From contig CAJNYU010000015.1 of assembly GCA_905331475.1 (NCBI GenBank), forward strand, positions 1 to 64,000: a stretch of 64,000 nucleotides of DNA, written 5' to 3'. The notes below the pieces were generated by a model. That model did no database searches and was not told where the DNA came from. It was given only the letters and a program-made list of their open reading frames with translations. Position 1 is the stretch's first letter; the number at the start of each line of letters is the position of its first letter. The position numbers and the translations under genes were made by a program. The stretch comes from Rotaria socialis (taxonomy: Eukaryota; Rotifera; Eurotatoria; Philodinida; Philodinidae). Positions 12,594-24,392 of the stretch are shown here, in pieces.

Positions 12594-13089
12594 TAGAAAA
12601 GTAATACAATCCTACAACAAAGACAAAATGCTTCATAGTACTAACTGGTTCAGGGCAATACAATCATTCATAGATAAACTTCGATAGTCTATAGTCGCTT
12701 CGATCAAGGGGGAAAAGCTGATTGCAATCAAAGCAATCTTTGCCAATCAATAGCAACGGTTTAGAAAAAAAAGCTTTTTATTAGATACGGTGAAGTTGGT
12801 TGCCATTTAAATAGTTATCAGTATAGAAATTATTATATAATCATAATAAATATCATCTTATATTATATACATATATCTGAGTCAATCATGATGAACATTA
12901 GACAGTCGATATATAATCTAAGGCGATATTTTTCTTTTATCCGTTTCTCGTCTGTTCGTGTATTCATGTGCTCATGTGACACGATAATTGAGAACGAAAA
13001 GTATAAACATATCTGTTTGTTTTTGTTTTCGTTTCATTTCCATCTTTTCACATAAACTCACCCAGATACTGTTCGTTTTATTAATTCCG

Positions 13090-13965
13090 CTATTTTTAAT
13101 ATGTCTACCCCCGAAAAATTCACAAATCGATACAAAAACACTTCCTTCGAATATCATGGATGTTCGTGACGATACGTTTTACGATTTAATTCGTCAAATT
13201 TCTGGAAAGCTAGTCGCAGAATTGCTTGCTTTTCAAGAATGCAATGGAGTTGATTCATTCCTTGGATGTAAAGATGTTACTGTCCAGTGAAAAATTGTCA
13301 AATTATGAGATTCGACGAGATTATCATATAATTTTGGGTGTGGGTGTGATCTTCACTTGATACACATTAAGATCTCGTCGACACCCACACCTACACCCGT
13401 AAAAAAACGGTATCATTTCTAAATTCTATCAAATGTCAGGCTGGCGATAACAACGCTAATGATTATAATAATGAGTTTTTATTTCCACATCGCCACAAAC
13501 AGTCTAGGACAATCGATTCTAAACAAATATCATCTATATCATCGACTTCTATCGTAGAATTAACAGTTAAAGCACTCGAAAATACTATTTCGCAAGCGTA
13601 TTCTTATGCAAGTCGTCTCATATGTCACACAAATATGTATCAACAAAATCAAATCTTATCGCTTAGAAAAATGTCAAAACTGGCTAGTTTTCAACTTCAA
13701 AAATCATGAATAGTCAATTATTCACATCTTAACCAACATGATCCAGATTTTGACTCTGATTCAGATGATAGTAGCGGTGAAGAAGATGAAGATAGTACTG
13801 GAAATTGCAAAGATAATAAAGATTCAACTGAGGATGACGAGGATTATGTGTCTGATCGTCTTTTCAAAGTTAGTTCGCCTACATTTCAAGGAATGCGAGT
13901 TCTTGATTTCATTAATCCAATCTTGGCTATGTCGCACCTTATTGTTAACATTAGTGCTACAAAAA
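13090..13965 (+). pseudogene. Internally deleted relic of the 40-44 kb transposase-like family
   Basis: Three protein pieces match the 40.4-44.7 kb element. TFYDLIRQISGKLVAELLAF (about 13175-13290) aligns with FFELIQQKCGQAFKELMEIL. NEFLFPHRHKQSR (about 13473) aligns with SLQFPKYHKRCRQ. SPTFQGMRVLD (about 13876) aligns with KSQFHGMRVCD, after an acidic D/S/E-rich stretch like that in the longer copy. About 1.5 kb of middle sequence present in the longer copy is missing between about 13290 and 13436, and the frame is broken by stops. A short foldback (13334-13398) sits at that point. Confidence 0.6.
13334..13398. repeat. Short foldback with GGGTGTGGGTGT stem
   Basis: GGGTGTGGGTGTGATCTT (from 13336) is complemented by AAGATC and then ACACCCACACCTACACCC (ending near 13398), separated by a short loop. 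The stem contains two phases of TGTGGG, the repeat reported for bdelloid telomeres, but only about two units. Confidence 0.5.
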
Positions 13966-14439
13966 AATATTTACATAAGTAGATAGCTGCTTGGCTGCTT
14001 TCAAATGACAAGTCTACTTTGTCTTCAGATCGTTTAAAGTACGTTATGAATAAATGATAAAATCGCTTACAGCTCAGTTGTTCATAATTGAATTTCATCT
14101 TTCCTTTTCGATCGACTGCACAGACTTTTGAAAGATAATCTTAGGTAGCACTATAAATTTTAATTAGCTTTTCTATTTCCTGCTAAGAACCTGACAGTAA
14201 TGTATGTAGTTTTCAGCATGTATATACTCTGCTTTTCTATGAAAAATGACGAGCAAATTCGTCTTATTTTTATGATGTTTCAAGATAGAAACTTATATTA
14301 ACTAAAAAGGGCTCGAATCGATGATATTTCGATATCAAAGAAGAATCATTATTGACAATCATTGGCAATCAAAAATTCAACTTCCCCCCCCTTGTCTTCG
14401 ATTTCAGATTTGATCAAAAATTAGAATTTTGAGTGTTTA

Positions 14440-14826
14440 CTACGTTGAAAAAATCGAGTTGCCACACTGAACCCTTTTTGGTTTCGTAGATAAAACAAAA
14501 AACACTTGAAAAACTATTATCAGTCTATGAGAATTATTTTCAGGTAACTGAAGTTTTTATGAAACCTTTTGAGGGTTCCGTATTTATTTCGAAAATGGTT
14601 CGGTGCACTAGAAAAAATGAGTATGATTACGAAATCCTTTTTAAAATGTGTACGGAACCCTCAAAAGGTTTCATAAAAACTTCAGCTACCTGAAAATAAT
14701 TCCCATAGACTGATAATAGTTTATCAAGTGTTTTTTGTTTTATCTACGAAATCTGAAAGGGTTCAGAGAATTGACACGATATCGAAACCCTTGTGGGTTC
14801 GGTGTGGCACCATTTTGTTTTCAGTG
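14440..14826. mobile_element. 387-bp palindromic MITE, probable TA duplication
   Basis: Left arm (14440-14583) and right arm (14649-14826) are reverse complements: TTTCGTAGATAAAACAAAAA with an ACTATTATCAGTCTATGAGA-like stretch on one side, mirrored on the other, plus GGTTTCATAAAAACTTCAG against CTGAAGTTTTTATGAAACC. The ends (TGAAAA-rich, CCACAC..GAACCC) are inverted copies. TA flanks the element at 14438-14439 and 14827-14828, and the right end is CAGTG. A TA target and a CAGTG end suit a Tc1/mariner-type non-autonomous element. No coding capacity. Confidence 0.7.
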
Positions 14827-14829
14827 TAT

Positions 14830-15267
14830 AAACCATAGTATTAACTTGAGAAACGAGATTCTCGAATCCAACAAATTTTTTATTGAGATGGATTGCGAAA
14901 CTAGGTGACATTTTCACACATAATAATAGCAAAAGGAAAATTTTGCATTTTCTTTTTTTACCTTGTTTCTATTGCAAATGATCAGACTGCAGCGTTTTAG
15001 ATGGTATTTGGGAGAGAGTACTCATTAGATAGAAGCTTCATTTAAATTCTAGATTTAACATATTTTAAATAGGCTGTCATTGCAAACTTCAAATCTTTAC
15101 ATAAGATGCTGAGAATTTATGATATCGAGTAAAGCAATGTGTAAAATATCTCTTTGAGATTATGATACATCTTAAAATTGAGTCAAAGTTGATTTGAGAA
15201 GCTCCGAAGAGATCAAAGACGCTTTTTATTGAACTATAATAATGATTTCTGCGCTTGTTCTCAAGCA
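14830..15267. other. Non-coding spacer between two palindromes
   Basis: No gene-like sequence is seen. Confidence 0.4.
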
Positions 15268-15728
15268 GGCGAAAATTTCCGAACACACCTTTAAACGTAC
15301 AAAAAAGACGAAAAATCGAGAAAAACTGGGCGTATTTGGATGACAATTGGGGTTCTCGACTGTGACAGATGAACGTCCATTTTTCGTCCTTCTTGAGCGT
15401 TTAAACACGTCGGAAGCAAAAAAAAGCATCTGAATGTATAAAAAAACAAAAGAGAAAAATGGTCGCTCTTTCTTCATATTCGTTATGCGTGGCAGGATGA
15501 TAATTAGAGTTCTTGAGTTTAAGAAAAGAGAGACCATTTTTTCTCTTTTGTTTTTTTATACATTCAGATGCGTTTTGTTGCTTCCAACGTATTTAAACAC
15601 ACAAGGATGACGAAAAATGGACATTTATCTCTCACAATCGGGAAGCCCAATTGCCATCCAAATATGCCCAGTTTTGCTCGATTTTTCGTCTTTTTTGTAC
15701 GTTTAAACGTGCGTTCGAAAATTTTTGT
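15268..15728. repeat. 461-bp palindrome with two ~200-bp arms
   Basis: Arms 15268-15470 and 15528-15728 are reverse complements at roughly 85-90 percent by eye, with a spacer of about 57 bp. Anchors: GTTTAAACGTACAAAAAAGA against TCTTTTTTGTACGTTTAAAC, and GCATCTGAATGTATAAAAAA against its complement. Similar 67-103 codon frames on both strands are mirror images of one another and not genes. The type of element is unknown. Confidence 0.75.
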
Positions 15729-15729
15729 T

Positions 15730-16999
15730 TACTTGGGTATCATGAATGTCCAACAATTCCTAAACATGTAAACTAACGATGAAAATATGAGCATCACGAA
15801 GAAGATGTCCCAATTATATTTCGGTGTTTCAGAACACTGGATGGGTTTCAAAAATATTTTGTCGGAAACGCAAAGGATTTCAGTTTCTCAGAAAACGACT
15901 TTTATTTAAGTACACCGATGAAACGCATCATCAACAGCTATGGAATCAAATGAGATGCAAAAATGATCGTGAAAGTATAGAGAGAATATCGAATACAATG
16001 AAAACAACAATGGTCACATTCCCAAAACTAATAAGATTTCGTGGAAGCTACGATACCTAAAAATGTTTCGAATTCTTTTCAAAATTCGGAACCCTTTCAA
16101 TTTCGAGAAACCACCACAATATAAAAGATATACTTCGATTTTGTCATACTGAACCTCTTAGTATTATTTTCAGAATCATTATTAGGTTCGAGACCTTAGA
16201 TAAAAACTCAAAACAATTCAGTAGGACACCTTTTTTTAGGGAGTATAGTGTTCATTTCTTTTTTTTATCCCTTATATATCGATATATTACCTTTCTATGA
16301 TACTAATGTGCTCGACCGAGAATTTGCCGCTGCCAATGACGTTGAAAAGACAACACAATATGCATTTTTTTTCTTTCATTCTGCGGTTGGCTTGGTAGTG
16401 CTTAAACGACAGGAAGAAATTTTTCATTTGCTGTGTTCTCTTCGGATTACTCCAAGCAACAGAAACATAAGATAAAATTAATCTCCTCAAAATTTCGACT
16501 ATGAGTATATCTGCTTTGTAAAAGAATCTTCAAGTAATGATTGCTTTGTTATCGGATACTTCGAGCAAAAGGAATAGAGGAGAGCTTATGTAAGACAAGA
16601 AAGTATTGACTGAAGAAAAACGTTTTTCGGATGCTACCTTCAGTGGTTGAGACATATTTTCATAATTTGTCATCTTTGATAATGGCGATGGTTTGGTATA
16701 AGGCTAACACATTTTCCAGCTGATTGATATCTATGATAAATACTAGTGGTAAATAAGTACATGACTAGCTGTGAAAACATAATTTGTTCGAAACGAATCG
16801 CGATATTCGCTGAAAAATTCAAATAGTAAGACACTCAGAACTAGATTGTTTGTTTGAGAAATAAAATATAATAGCAAGGGCCATATTTTATTTAGATATC
16901 TTGTGTTACCGTTCATATGGAAGTACACTGTATAGAAACCTTTAGGTATTTTATGTGAATTATATTTTGATTAAGTTTTCTTTTTTTGTAGTTAACGTT
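15730..16999. other. Non-coding, with a possible degraded relative of the 14.4-kb MITE
   Basis: Around 16080-16240 words such as CGGAACCCTTTCAATTTCGA, CATACTGAACCTC and AGGTTCGAG resemble the 14440-14826 element, but too weakly to call a copy. Otherwise nothing. Confidence 0.35.
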
Positions 17000-18385
17000 A
17001 TGACTGTCAATATGCAAACTATCAGTCGTATTTATTTATTTTCTACCATGATTGTTATTCTATTGATTTTCTTTCTTTTATTGCCGAATTACAAATATAT
17101 TCTTACATTAAACCCGTCTATTTCTAATAGGTGGACGTCACCATTAACATTTTGGGTAATTAATTTACATGATGGGTGCCGTATAGACACGACCACTCTT
17201 CTTCAAGGTCTCGATCAAACAGTAATAATTGCTGATCATGTTCAACGCAAAAACCATTACTTGACAGAATTCACCCGGCCTCACATTTTATTTGCACGAG
17301 ATAAAGGTCCGTTGGCCCCATTCATGTATTCGCATACATCACATAGTGTTCCACTCTCTGAAAGTGATATAAGAAAATTTTTCAATTATTATAAAACCGA
17401 TTCAGTTATGATGAGTGTCAATGCTTTTTATTGCTCATTTCCTTCATCTCTGTGCGAAGTTTATATGCCTCTGAATCGAACAATTATTTGGTTGCCGGCA
17501 CATCGTTTTACACTTGCACGATGTTCACGACCTGAAATCGACCAACTCATTCTACATATGCAGCAATCAGTTAGACCTGAGCAACAACCAAAACATTTTG
17601 TTGCAGCAGGTGGACGTTATGATCAGGAATATATTAAGTATTACACAGGATTAGATGCCATATTATTACCGACAAATTCACTATGGTATGCATTTAATGT
17701 CACACGTTTTACTCAAGCACGTACGGAAATCTTAGTTGGACCATTACAAACTCGTAATCATCCATTAATGGCTAATATGAAAAATGCTGCTACAGCTTTA
17801 AACTCGTCGTTTCAGTTTGCTTCAGCTAAAAATTTATATGGTCATTATCATCTACAGCAAATCGCAGATCATCGTGCTGTTGTTCTTTTACCCTACGCTG
17901 TTTTAAGTTATGGCATTACAGAATTGTATGCTCTAGGAATTCCTATCTTTGTACCATCAATTGATTTTATTGTCAAATTGAATCTTGTCAATGACCGTAC
18001 ACTCATCGATCCGTTTTATTGTGGTCGTAGTTTAAAGTTCGATGATATGCCGAAACAACACACAAATTCTCATCATCCATTTTCACCGGAAGATATCGTA
18101 TCGTCAGAAGCAATCCGATATTGGTTGCAGTTTGCTGATTACTACCAACTGCCATATATTCAGACGTTTTCTTCATGGACAAATCTAATTGAAAAGCTAT
18201 CAACGACGAATTTCAAGACAGTCCACGATAATATGCATGATGAAAACGTGCGAAGAAAAGTTGAACTAACAAAAAAATGGGAATCCATATTCGCTAAAAT
18301 CGATCATATGCAACGAGTCATACCACAGGATTATGATACGGCAATTAAACAGCTTTGGAATACAACTAGATTGCAAGCAATTTAA
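17000..18385 (+). CDS. Type II membrane glycosyltransferase-like protein
   Basis: A single-exon frame of 461 codons plus stop starts at MTVNMQTISRIYLF, followed by a strong hydrophobic anchor (about residues 11-30), predicting a Golgi type II membrane protein. An in-frame upstream ATG at 16955 adds 15 residues, but a TTTTTTTGTAG acceptor-like tract ends at 16991, so the later Met is preferred. The C-terminal half has AVVLLPYAVLSYGITELYAL followed by GIPIFVPS, resembling the donor-sugar lobe of GT-B glycosyltransferases (Glu in a helix, then GxP). A few NxS/T sites fit lumenal exposure. I cannot name the family. It points away from the STELLO-like gene (head-to-head, 4.4 kb apart), so a shared Golgi setting is possible but unproven. 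Confidence 0.7.
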   Translation: MTVNMQTISRIYLFSTMIVILLIFFLLLPNYKYILTLNPSISNRWTSPLTFWVINLHDGCRIDTTTLLQGLDQTVIIADHVQRKNHYLTEFTRPHILFARDKGPLAPFMYSHTSHSVPLSESDIRKFFNYYKTDSVMMSVNAFYCSFPSSLCEVYMPLNRTIIWLPAHRFTLARCSRPEIDQLILHMQQSVRPEQQPKHFVAAGGRYDQEYIKYYTGLDAILLPTNSLWYAFNVTRFTQARTEILVGPLQTRNHPLMANMKNAATALNSSFQFASAKNLYGHYHLQQIADHRAVVLLPYAVLSYGITELYALGIPIFVPSIDFIVKLNLVNDRTLIDPFYCGRSLKFDDMPKQHTNSHHPFSPEDIVSSEAIRYWLQFADYYQLPYIQTFSSWTNLIEKLSTTNFKTVHDNMHDENVRRKVELTKKWESIFAKIDHMQRVIPQDYDTAIKQLWNTTRLQAI

Positions 18386-20506
18386 AAGATCTGATATTTG
18401 TCAAACCGAATATTTTTCTTAAGTCTACGTGTGAAGTTCTCAGGACGGAGGGAACAATCTGTACTTATGATAAAATACTTTTTTAAGGGATCCTCAAATA
18501 CGCACATATGATTTAATGTTTGTTTCGTTGTTTGTGCACAATCGTTTCTCTATTTCGATGGAAGCGCTTGTTGATTCTTTTCTGATCTCTCGTCATAATC
18601 GAAAAATTTTTAAGTAAAAAATGATTCTATAAAATCACATTTCATTAAAAACCCCGTCAAATGTTCTTTTTAGTCAAGGAATCGCAGTTTCCAATTGGTA
18701 TGGTCAAAATTGATTACTGTAGTAACTTTTTTTTATAGCGCTTTTGAACTAAAATCCATAGGAAGCTATTTCAAACGTCATTCTAGAGACTAAATGTAGG
18801 TTGGGACCTATTTACTTATTCGTATGATTCAATCTAATGTAGCTAGTTGGTATAAGATTTTTCCCATTCATCTATGTTGGCGTACAGCTGTCAGATTCTA
18901 AGACGTTTTCAAGATCAATATACTTACTAACATATTTTTATGATATATCAATGAGTCGATCACATTGTTGTGGAACATTAAAGAGATTTAGACCGTAAAC
19001 ACGCTAGACAAGTTATTTCACCGATATTTTCAAATTCGATATACATAGATCAATATCTGAGAGAATTTATGGAATATCACTGAAAGTATAAAAAGATATT
19101 GCATAGAAATTTTTCATACTTCAAATGGATCAAAAAAGTGAATCGATATATTTTTCCTTGTGGAAATTTATTCCAGAATTAAATAAATACAGAGATTCTT
19201 AGATGAAATTATTTTATCGGTTTGAAAAAATAGCTAATTATAAAAGTGATTTTATATTTGTGATTGTTATTTATTTTGATGCTGTACGATTGCTCCATCT
19301 CTCTTTGTATAAATGCAAAAACAAATGAAGAGCATAACTGGAGTTGTTCAGATAACGAAAAAGCATAGTCACACTAATTGGCAAAAACGAAGCATTGAAA
19401 ATTTAAGAAAAGTTTCTTCATGATGATGATTCAATTTTTCCAACTTACAGAAGAAAAAGAGCTAAATTCGTTGAATGCTATCGTCGATAAATCTAAATAA
19501 ATTTCGCAAACAATCGTTTATAACGAGAAGACGTTGACAATCTATCTGAGCGATCGACAATTAGAATCAATTCTTTTTTCTAATAATCGAAATATTGTGT
19601 TGGATTAAGAAATTAGTGTGATACATTTTTTTACTAATATTATGATAAGAAGTAAACAAACAATTCAGTAAACAAGAGTATTTGTTTTTTTCATCAACAA
19701 AATCAACTGATCGTTTTCAAATATTTTTTCTTGAGTTTAAGTATAAAATTAATACAAAATACTTGAAGTGTTTGTCTTTGCTTTCAGGTGTCAAAAATCA
19801 ATGAAATTTTCCCTATTGGAAAAAACCCAAGCTGTTTTGATTGGATATACAAAAGTATCCAATCGTTGACAACGAGTAGCGCTACATTCGTCGTCAAAAT
19901 TGAACTATTGAGCATCTTGTTTTATCATTGAATGATTTCTATATCGTTTATCGAGTTTTTTATTTGCAAAAAGCGATATAAATAATATTTATTCGATGAA
20001 ATATATTTGATTTATTATTATTTTTTTCTATGAATATTAGAGAAATATTTGAACATAATTGAACGCATAGTGCATTATACGAACGATTTATGTAGAGGAC
20101 CAAGAGTCGGACAAATGTTTCTGCTCCAAGGTTAATAACATTCAACGAAATAACGTTAAAAGCAGCCGACTGTCTATTTGTTCAAGGCAATTGCGCTTGG
20201 AATAAAAAAAACGAGAAGACCTGCCTCACATTTATACATACACGGCCGATTACAATGAACGTAAATGGATCCATTCCATTATCATTTCTTCTATTGGCAT
20301 ATACATTAATAGAATGAAAAGGAATGGGGATGTTCAGCTTGGAAGTGACCTTGGTTTAGAAGGCCATCCTAGGTCGTAACAAGGTTGCTGATAGCACAAT
20401 TCAGCAATCAGCATGAATGTGTGCATACGATAACGATATGCCAAATATCAATTAAATGTTGTGCTGCCGTTCAACCTATGCCTATTCTCTCTCCGATTTT
20501 TTTTAG
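18386..20506. other. 2.1-kb intergenic stretch
   Basis: AT-rich, stop-rich; no exon, RNA gene or repeat recognised. Confidence 0.5.
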
Positions 20507-21007
20507 ATGTTTGCCCTTAAGACATTTACCAATTTATGTACTACTCAATCAAGTAAATACATACTATCGTTCAGTCTAAATAATAATTTTGCTATTTTTT
20601 TCTAGTCTTTCAGCATTCAGTACGAACAGCAAAAGTCTTCAAACCAAATTTACTTATATCGAAACATCGTAATATTAAAGTAAAAGATGGCCAATGGGTT
20701 GAAAAAGACGCTGTTCTTACTTTACAAAACAATCTTGTTTTATATCCTGGCGAAAATGTATATATTAATATAAAATAGCTTCTTTTTAAAATTAATTACT
20801 ATATTAATTTAGACATCTGTCGCCTATGATTACACAATACGATCAAAAGTGCCAGGCTTCGTTGTAATAACAACAGAGTCTGTTAAACCACATCCGCACA
20901 GTCCATTGTTTCGTTATGCTAACAGTGGCAATGAGGTTAAACGCAATTTTGTACATGTTTTACCACCACGACGTGAAGCATCTTTTCGACTGATAGATCA
21001 AATATAG
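20507..21007 (+). CDS. MRPL27: Mitochondrial ribosomal protein bL27m (3 exons)
   Basis: Exons 20507-20552, 20606-20757 and 20813-21007 join at GT-AG introns of 53 and 55 bp to give 130 aa. The first exon (MFALKTFTNLCTTQS) looks like a mitochondrial presequence. The core VKDGQWVEKDAVLTLQNNLV then LYPGEN matches the bL27 pattern V..G..V..G.IL..Q....YPG.N, and SVAYDYTIRSKVPGFVVIT is the end of the domain. bL27m is a protein of the mitochondrial large ribosomal subunit near the peptidyl-transferase centre. Length is close to animal orthologues (about 148 aa). The first two exons are short and supported mainly by phase and splice consensus. The zinc-finger gene begins only 298 bp downstream on the same strand. 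Confidence 0.8.
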
Positions 21008-21305
21008 TAATCACTGAGAAATGATTTTCTTTAGATGGTAGGAAAAGAAAAAAAATAATCATCGTTGTTCATCAATGTTGTTTTTTTCTTCGTCTTTTTG
21101 TTGTTGATCTTTATATATATTTATACACGTATAGCTTAATGTAAACGTCTTTGATAGCCTGTGCTAATGTTGTTTTGTAGATCGTCGAATTATATACATC
21201 AAATTTTATTTTAGCCCCGATGAATTCATTTTATCAGATGTAATTAATTATGAAACAAGTCATCTATTCGAACAGTATTCATCGTTAATATTACAAAGAT
21301 TTATA

Positions 21306-24084
21306 ATGACTGTTGTTGTTCAAAGACGTGATCGTTGTCGTATTTGTTTTTCATTACTCTTACGGGATCGTTCGATATGCTGTCAAAAGTCCTATGATCT
21401 ATTTAAACATCTTGAACGTCGAAAAATTCCATTGCACAAATTAAATTCATTTCAAATTAAAATAAGAAACCCAACTGTCTGCTTTCATGATTTAATTCTA
21501 CGTTATTTACATACAAAAATTGATCAAACAGAAAATTTTTCGAATTTTATCTGTCATAATTGTTCAATAATATTATTAGATATTGAACAATGCGCAAAAT
21601 ATCTACGTAAAACAGTCAATCAATTAAAAATTAAACTGAATAAATCGAATCGTCTTCGAACATCATCATTATCGGCAACATTTCAAAAGAAAAAACAACA
21701 ACGAACTCCTATTGTTCATGAAGAACCATTACCGATTTTAAATTCAGATTCCGACGAAGAATTTGATGATATCGACGATGAAGAGGTTTGTTCGATTACG
21801 AAAAAAACAAAATCGAATTACTTCTTTTGTATTTTAGGAGTTCGACGACGAACAAGACGAACCGAAACCAAATGATGTTAAACCTGCAAATCAGTCATCA
21901 CCATCATCATCATCGGGCAGTAATTCGTCATTGAATCTTCCCGCATCAAAATTACATGCAAGTAATAATGGCCATTGCAATGATGACGATGACGATGAAG
22001 AGGGTCTAATAAAAAATTCGTCTCCGAAATTGGAACAACAAAACTTAGCCGAATTTATGCATCGGCTACAAGCCAATCCTCTGAATACATTGTCCGGTTC
22101 AAATGGTTTAATAACAGCAGGTAATACAATGAATTTAGTTGAAGAATTGAATCCAAATTTGATGCAATTACGCCTTGCTCATATGATGGCAGCTGCTGCT
22201 TATATGAATTCAACAAGTGCAGGTCAAAATCGAAACGACAATAATAATAACGTTGATTCAATGATGAATACATTGGCTAATATGCAAAGAAATTTTCTTT
22301 TGCAATTCTTTAATGATCCAATGGCAGCTGCTCAAGCTACACAACAAGCTGCTGCTGCCGCTGTTTCAGCTACGCACATGAAAGCTCATATAACGCCGAT
22401 GTCATTAATGACAACAAATAATAAACAAATTGGAAGTTGTAGAAAACGAAAATCGACACCCGAAAAACGTGTCCTAACAAATCATCGATCATCCAATAAT
22501 AATGGCAATGTAAGAATTTCTATTTTATTGGATTTATCTTTAATTTTCTTCTTGTATAGGCATCCCCAACAAATGAAAAAGAATCAATCAATAATCACAA
22601 TACGGCTGATCATCCGTTAGAATTAACTTTGAAAACTTTTCAACAATCGAATTCAACTTTACCATCGCCTGTGAAATCAACAACAGACATTCATAATATT
22701 GTGGTATGTTGTTCAGCGAGAAACTTTCCTATTATATTTACTTCATTTTTTTTGCTTTAGATGAATCCCAAGGTCGAAAATGGAAGTCCAATTTATCAAC
22801 AGAATTATTTAAATCAACATCAAACGTTCGATGAAGGTTAGTAAACATATTGAATACTTTGAAGTGACAAACGACGTTAATGCTGCAGTAAAGAGTAGAA
22901 ATTTGATTTATTATTATTTTTTTTTTAATATTTAGATCGTAAAGAATCTACGACACCGAATGATTCATCATTATCGCTATCTCCATCATTAATACGTCGT
23001 TCGAATAATTCAAAGCGGCAAAAAATATCAACATCAATTCAAAACGATTATTTGAATAATTTAAAACTAAATCTATCTCAAACACAAACAACAGATTTAC
23101 TCTCACCAAATCATCGTTCGACATTTAACGATGACACAAATTCGACACAACAAAAACAACATCGTAAATTAGATCCGCGCACTTGTATCGAATGCGGTAA
23201 AGTTTTGTTCAGTGATAAAACACTTCTGCTTCACTGTCAAACGCACGCTAAAAATGATAAACAATGTTGGATATGCGGTGCGAATGATAACGATATTAAA
23301 AAACATATTCTTAACGATCATGGCAATCAAAAATTTACAAATACTGGTTTTAAAGTAAAATTTTTGCAGATTAATTTATTATTGATTTTTGATTCCTTGA
23401 ATTTTTAGTGTCATCATTGCGAAAAAGTTTTTCCTGTTTATTCTGATCTCGAAACACATACTCGAGAGCATAGCAAGAAAAAAGTAAAATTCAAAGTATA
23501 TCAATCACACATAGACATCAGAAATCTTCTACTTTAGCCATTCGAGTGTCCAATATGCAACAAACGCTTTGGTCAACAGGGAAATTTAAGTTGTCATCTA
23601 CGAATTCACAGTGGTGTTAAAGTATGTTATTTTACAATTGAAAGAGAACGTGCACCTATGACCAGGGGTTTTAAGAATTTTACTGAGGATACGAATTGTT
23701 TTGTTTTAGCCATTTACTTGTGCAAGTTGCGGTAAAGCATTTCGCCATTCGAATAGTTTAAGGCGTCATGCGCGCACAGTTCATTCAGCATCGCGAGGTT
23801 TATCAATGAGTCCCGGATCGATGACAACCATCGGAACATCATCATCATCAATGCGTCTTGCTACTGCAACTACAAGTAATTCAATGGTATCGATGGCCAA
23901 TGATATGCATCATTTAAGTACAAGTGAAACATTTGATGAGGGTAATTCAGGATTGATGATTCCTTCGGATGAAGCTGAATCATTGCAAGGTCCACCTTCG
24001 ACATCATCAGCTGGTGTACCATCGCCTTCAATATCTAATGCACAAGTAGACAGTGATTCGCATGAACAGTTTGGAACAGGTTGA
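21306..24084 (+). CDS. C2H2 zinc-finger protein, five fingers (8 exons)
   Basis: Exons 21306-21785, 21838-22509, 22560-22703, 22761-22836, 22936-23354, 23409-23483, 23538-23621 and 23710-24084 splice in frame to 774 aa. The N-terminus has a Cys cluster (CRIC at residues 11-14, ICHNC near 80) followed by a helix, loosely like the arthropod ZAD zinc-binding domain. A long low-complexity D/E, S, N, Q and A-rich region follows (AAAAAVSATH). The fingers are CIECGKVLFSDKTLLLHCQTH, a short CWICG..H..DH, CHHCEKVF..H..EH, CPICNKRF..H..IH and CASCGKAFRHSNSLRRHARTVH. The canonical later fingers predict sequence-specific DNA binding and a nuclear transcription-factor role. Introns are 50-99 bp. I do not recognise a specific orthologue. 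Confidence 0.85.
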
Positions 24085-24357
24085 TCTGTTTTGATATATA
24101 TATATTATATTTTAATTCGTGTGCATTATCATAAGGTTAAATCTCCTAGATAGCATCGTTCATTCATTCGCAATACGAATTTTGTGTTTGGGCTTCATTT
24201 CTACATATACACTAAGGATTTTCCTTGAGTGTATGTATTTGTATAGCTTATTCTGATGTATTAGAGAACAGTATTTCTTATGTAGAATGGCCTTCTCTTC
24301 TTTCTAAATGTTTGTAGTGTGTTTATCTCTCATTTTTTTGTTGCGAACAGTGACCCT

Positions 24358-24392
<35 letters not shown>

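Noticed and set aside
13334..13398. Interstitial telomere (TGTGGG) tract
   Set aside because: Only about two units, and present as a foldback; too short to claim a telomeric origin.
15089..15771. Frames of 67-103 codons with shared peptide words on both strands
   Set aside because: The shared words come from the palindrome arms, not from related genes.
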